Source of the DNA: Dehalococcoidia bacterium
GTDB lineage: Bacteria; Chloroflexota; Dehalococcoidia; Dehalococcoidales; RBG-16-60-22
NCBI GenBank assembly: GCA_013202615.1
Contig: JABMRL010000181.1
Location: 1-6,401 of the forward strand
DNA: 6,401 nt
Direction: 5' to 3'
The notes beneath the pieces are model-generated. The model was not told the origin of the DNA. It searched no databases and saw nothing but the letters and a program-made list of their open reading frames with translations. Position 1 is the stretch's first letter, and every line of letters starts with the position of its first letter. Positions 6,202 through 6,401 of this stretch are shown in pieces. The position numbers and the translations under genes were made by a program.

Positions 6202-6401
6202 ATGAGCAAATTTGTCTGCACGGAATGCCAGGCATCATATCCACTGGAGGAACCGCGGTGGAGATGCGACTGCGACGGCGTCCTGGACATCGACTTTCAG
6301 CCGGTCTTCGACCCGACCCGGATAAAACGGAGAGAGCCAAACATGTGGCGCTATCGCGAGGCAATTCCTCTGGAAGATAACGCCTTCATTACTTCTTTCG
6401 A
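6202..6401 (+). CDS. thrC: Threonine synthase, N-terminal zinc-ribbon part, cut by the window end
   Basis: Threonine synthase converts O-phosphohomoserine to threonine using PLP. Only 66 codons are visible and the frame stays open to the window edge. The start is ATG 6202, 12 nt after the ridA stop, with a weak GGGA (6192-6195) upstream. Seen: a zinc-ribbon-like Cys pattern with Cys6, Cys9 (CTEC) and Cys22, Cys24 (CDC), followed by GVLDIDF (26-32) and then MWRYREAIPL (48-57), the hallmark lead-in of the archaeal/actinobacterial-type threonine synthases. The PLP-binding Lys and the catalytic fold would lie downstream. Related PLP enzymes with the same leader, such as cysteate synthase, cannot be excluded from this fragment. 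An overlapping frame from TTG 6198 to 6380 is a shadow of this gene. Confidence 0.78.
   Translation, partial: MSKFVCTECQASYPLEEPRWRCDCDGVLDIDFQPVFDPTRIKRREPNMWRYREAIPLEDNAFITSF

Noticed and set aside
6198..6380. 60-codon open frame starting at TTG 6198
   Set aside because: Overlaps the zinc-ribbon threonine synthase frame from ATG 6202, which shows recognisable family motifs; the TTG frame shows none.

Overview
The window is an ordinary housekeeping segment from a bacterium, moderately GC-rich by eye, with every gene on the + strand. I see no phage, transposon, CRISPR or RNA gene. The mix of type II fatty-acid synthesis genes, a DegV-type lipid-binding protein, carB, a Rid-family protein and a zinc-ribbon threonine synthase fits many anaerobic or soil lineages. 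The CarB wording vaguely recalls Chloroflexota (Dehalococcoidia-like), but that is a low-confidence impression I could not test.

Region 1 (1-2258) is a probable fatty-acid operon. It holds the C-terminal half of a beta-ketoacyl-ACP synthase II (fabF), then a complete 3-oxoacyl-ACP reductase (fabG) after an 8-nt gap, then a DegV-family protein after a 21-nt gap with a strong Shine-Dalgarno. FabF elongates and FabG reduces the beta-keto product. A DegV protein usually binds a fatty acid, so the three could share a lipid theme, but this DegV lacks the conserved His of the family's HTGPG motif.

Region 2 (2259-2468) is a 210-nt gap holding a hairpin with a T-tract (likely terminator of the fab operon), an outer inverted repeat around it, an extended -10 promoter (TGCTATAAT) and a roughly 75-nt leader with small possible hairpins before carB.

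Region 3 (2469-5669) is a full-length carbamoyl-phosphate synthase large subunit. It has both ATP-grasp halves and the C-terminal allosteric domain. It appears to be transcribed alone, with its own promoter and a clear intrinsic terminator at 5702-5733, and there is no carA in the window.

Region 4 (5734-6401) starts with a plausible sigma-70 promoter (TTGACA, 17 nt, CAGAAT) that drives a Rid-family (RidA/YjgF) protein. After 12 nt comes the start of a threonine synthase whose N-terminal zinc ribbon is visible before the window ends. Rid proteins clear reactive enamine/imine by-products of PLP enzymes, so this pairing makes metabolic sense.

No previously undescribed system is evident. The most useful leads are the His-less DegV beside fabFG, the carB without carA and with an altered inter-domain linker, and the structured region between degV and carB.
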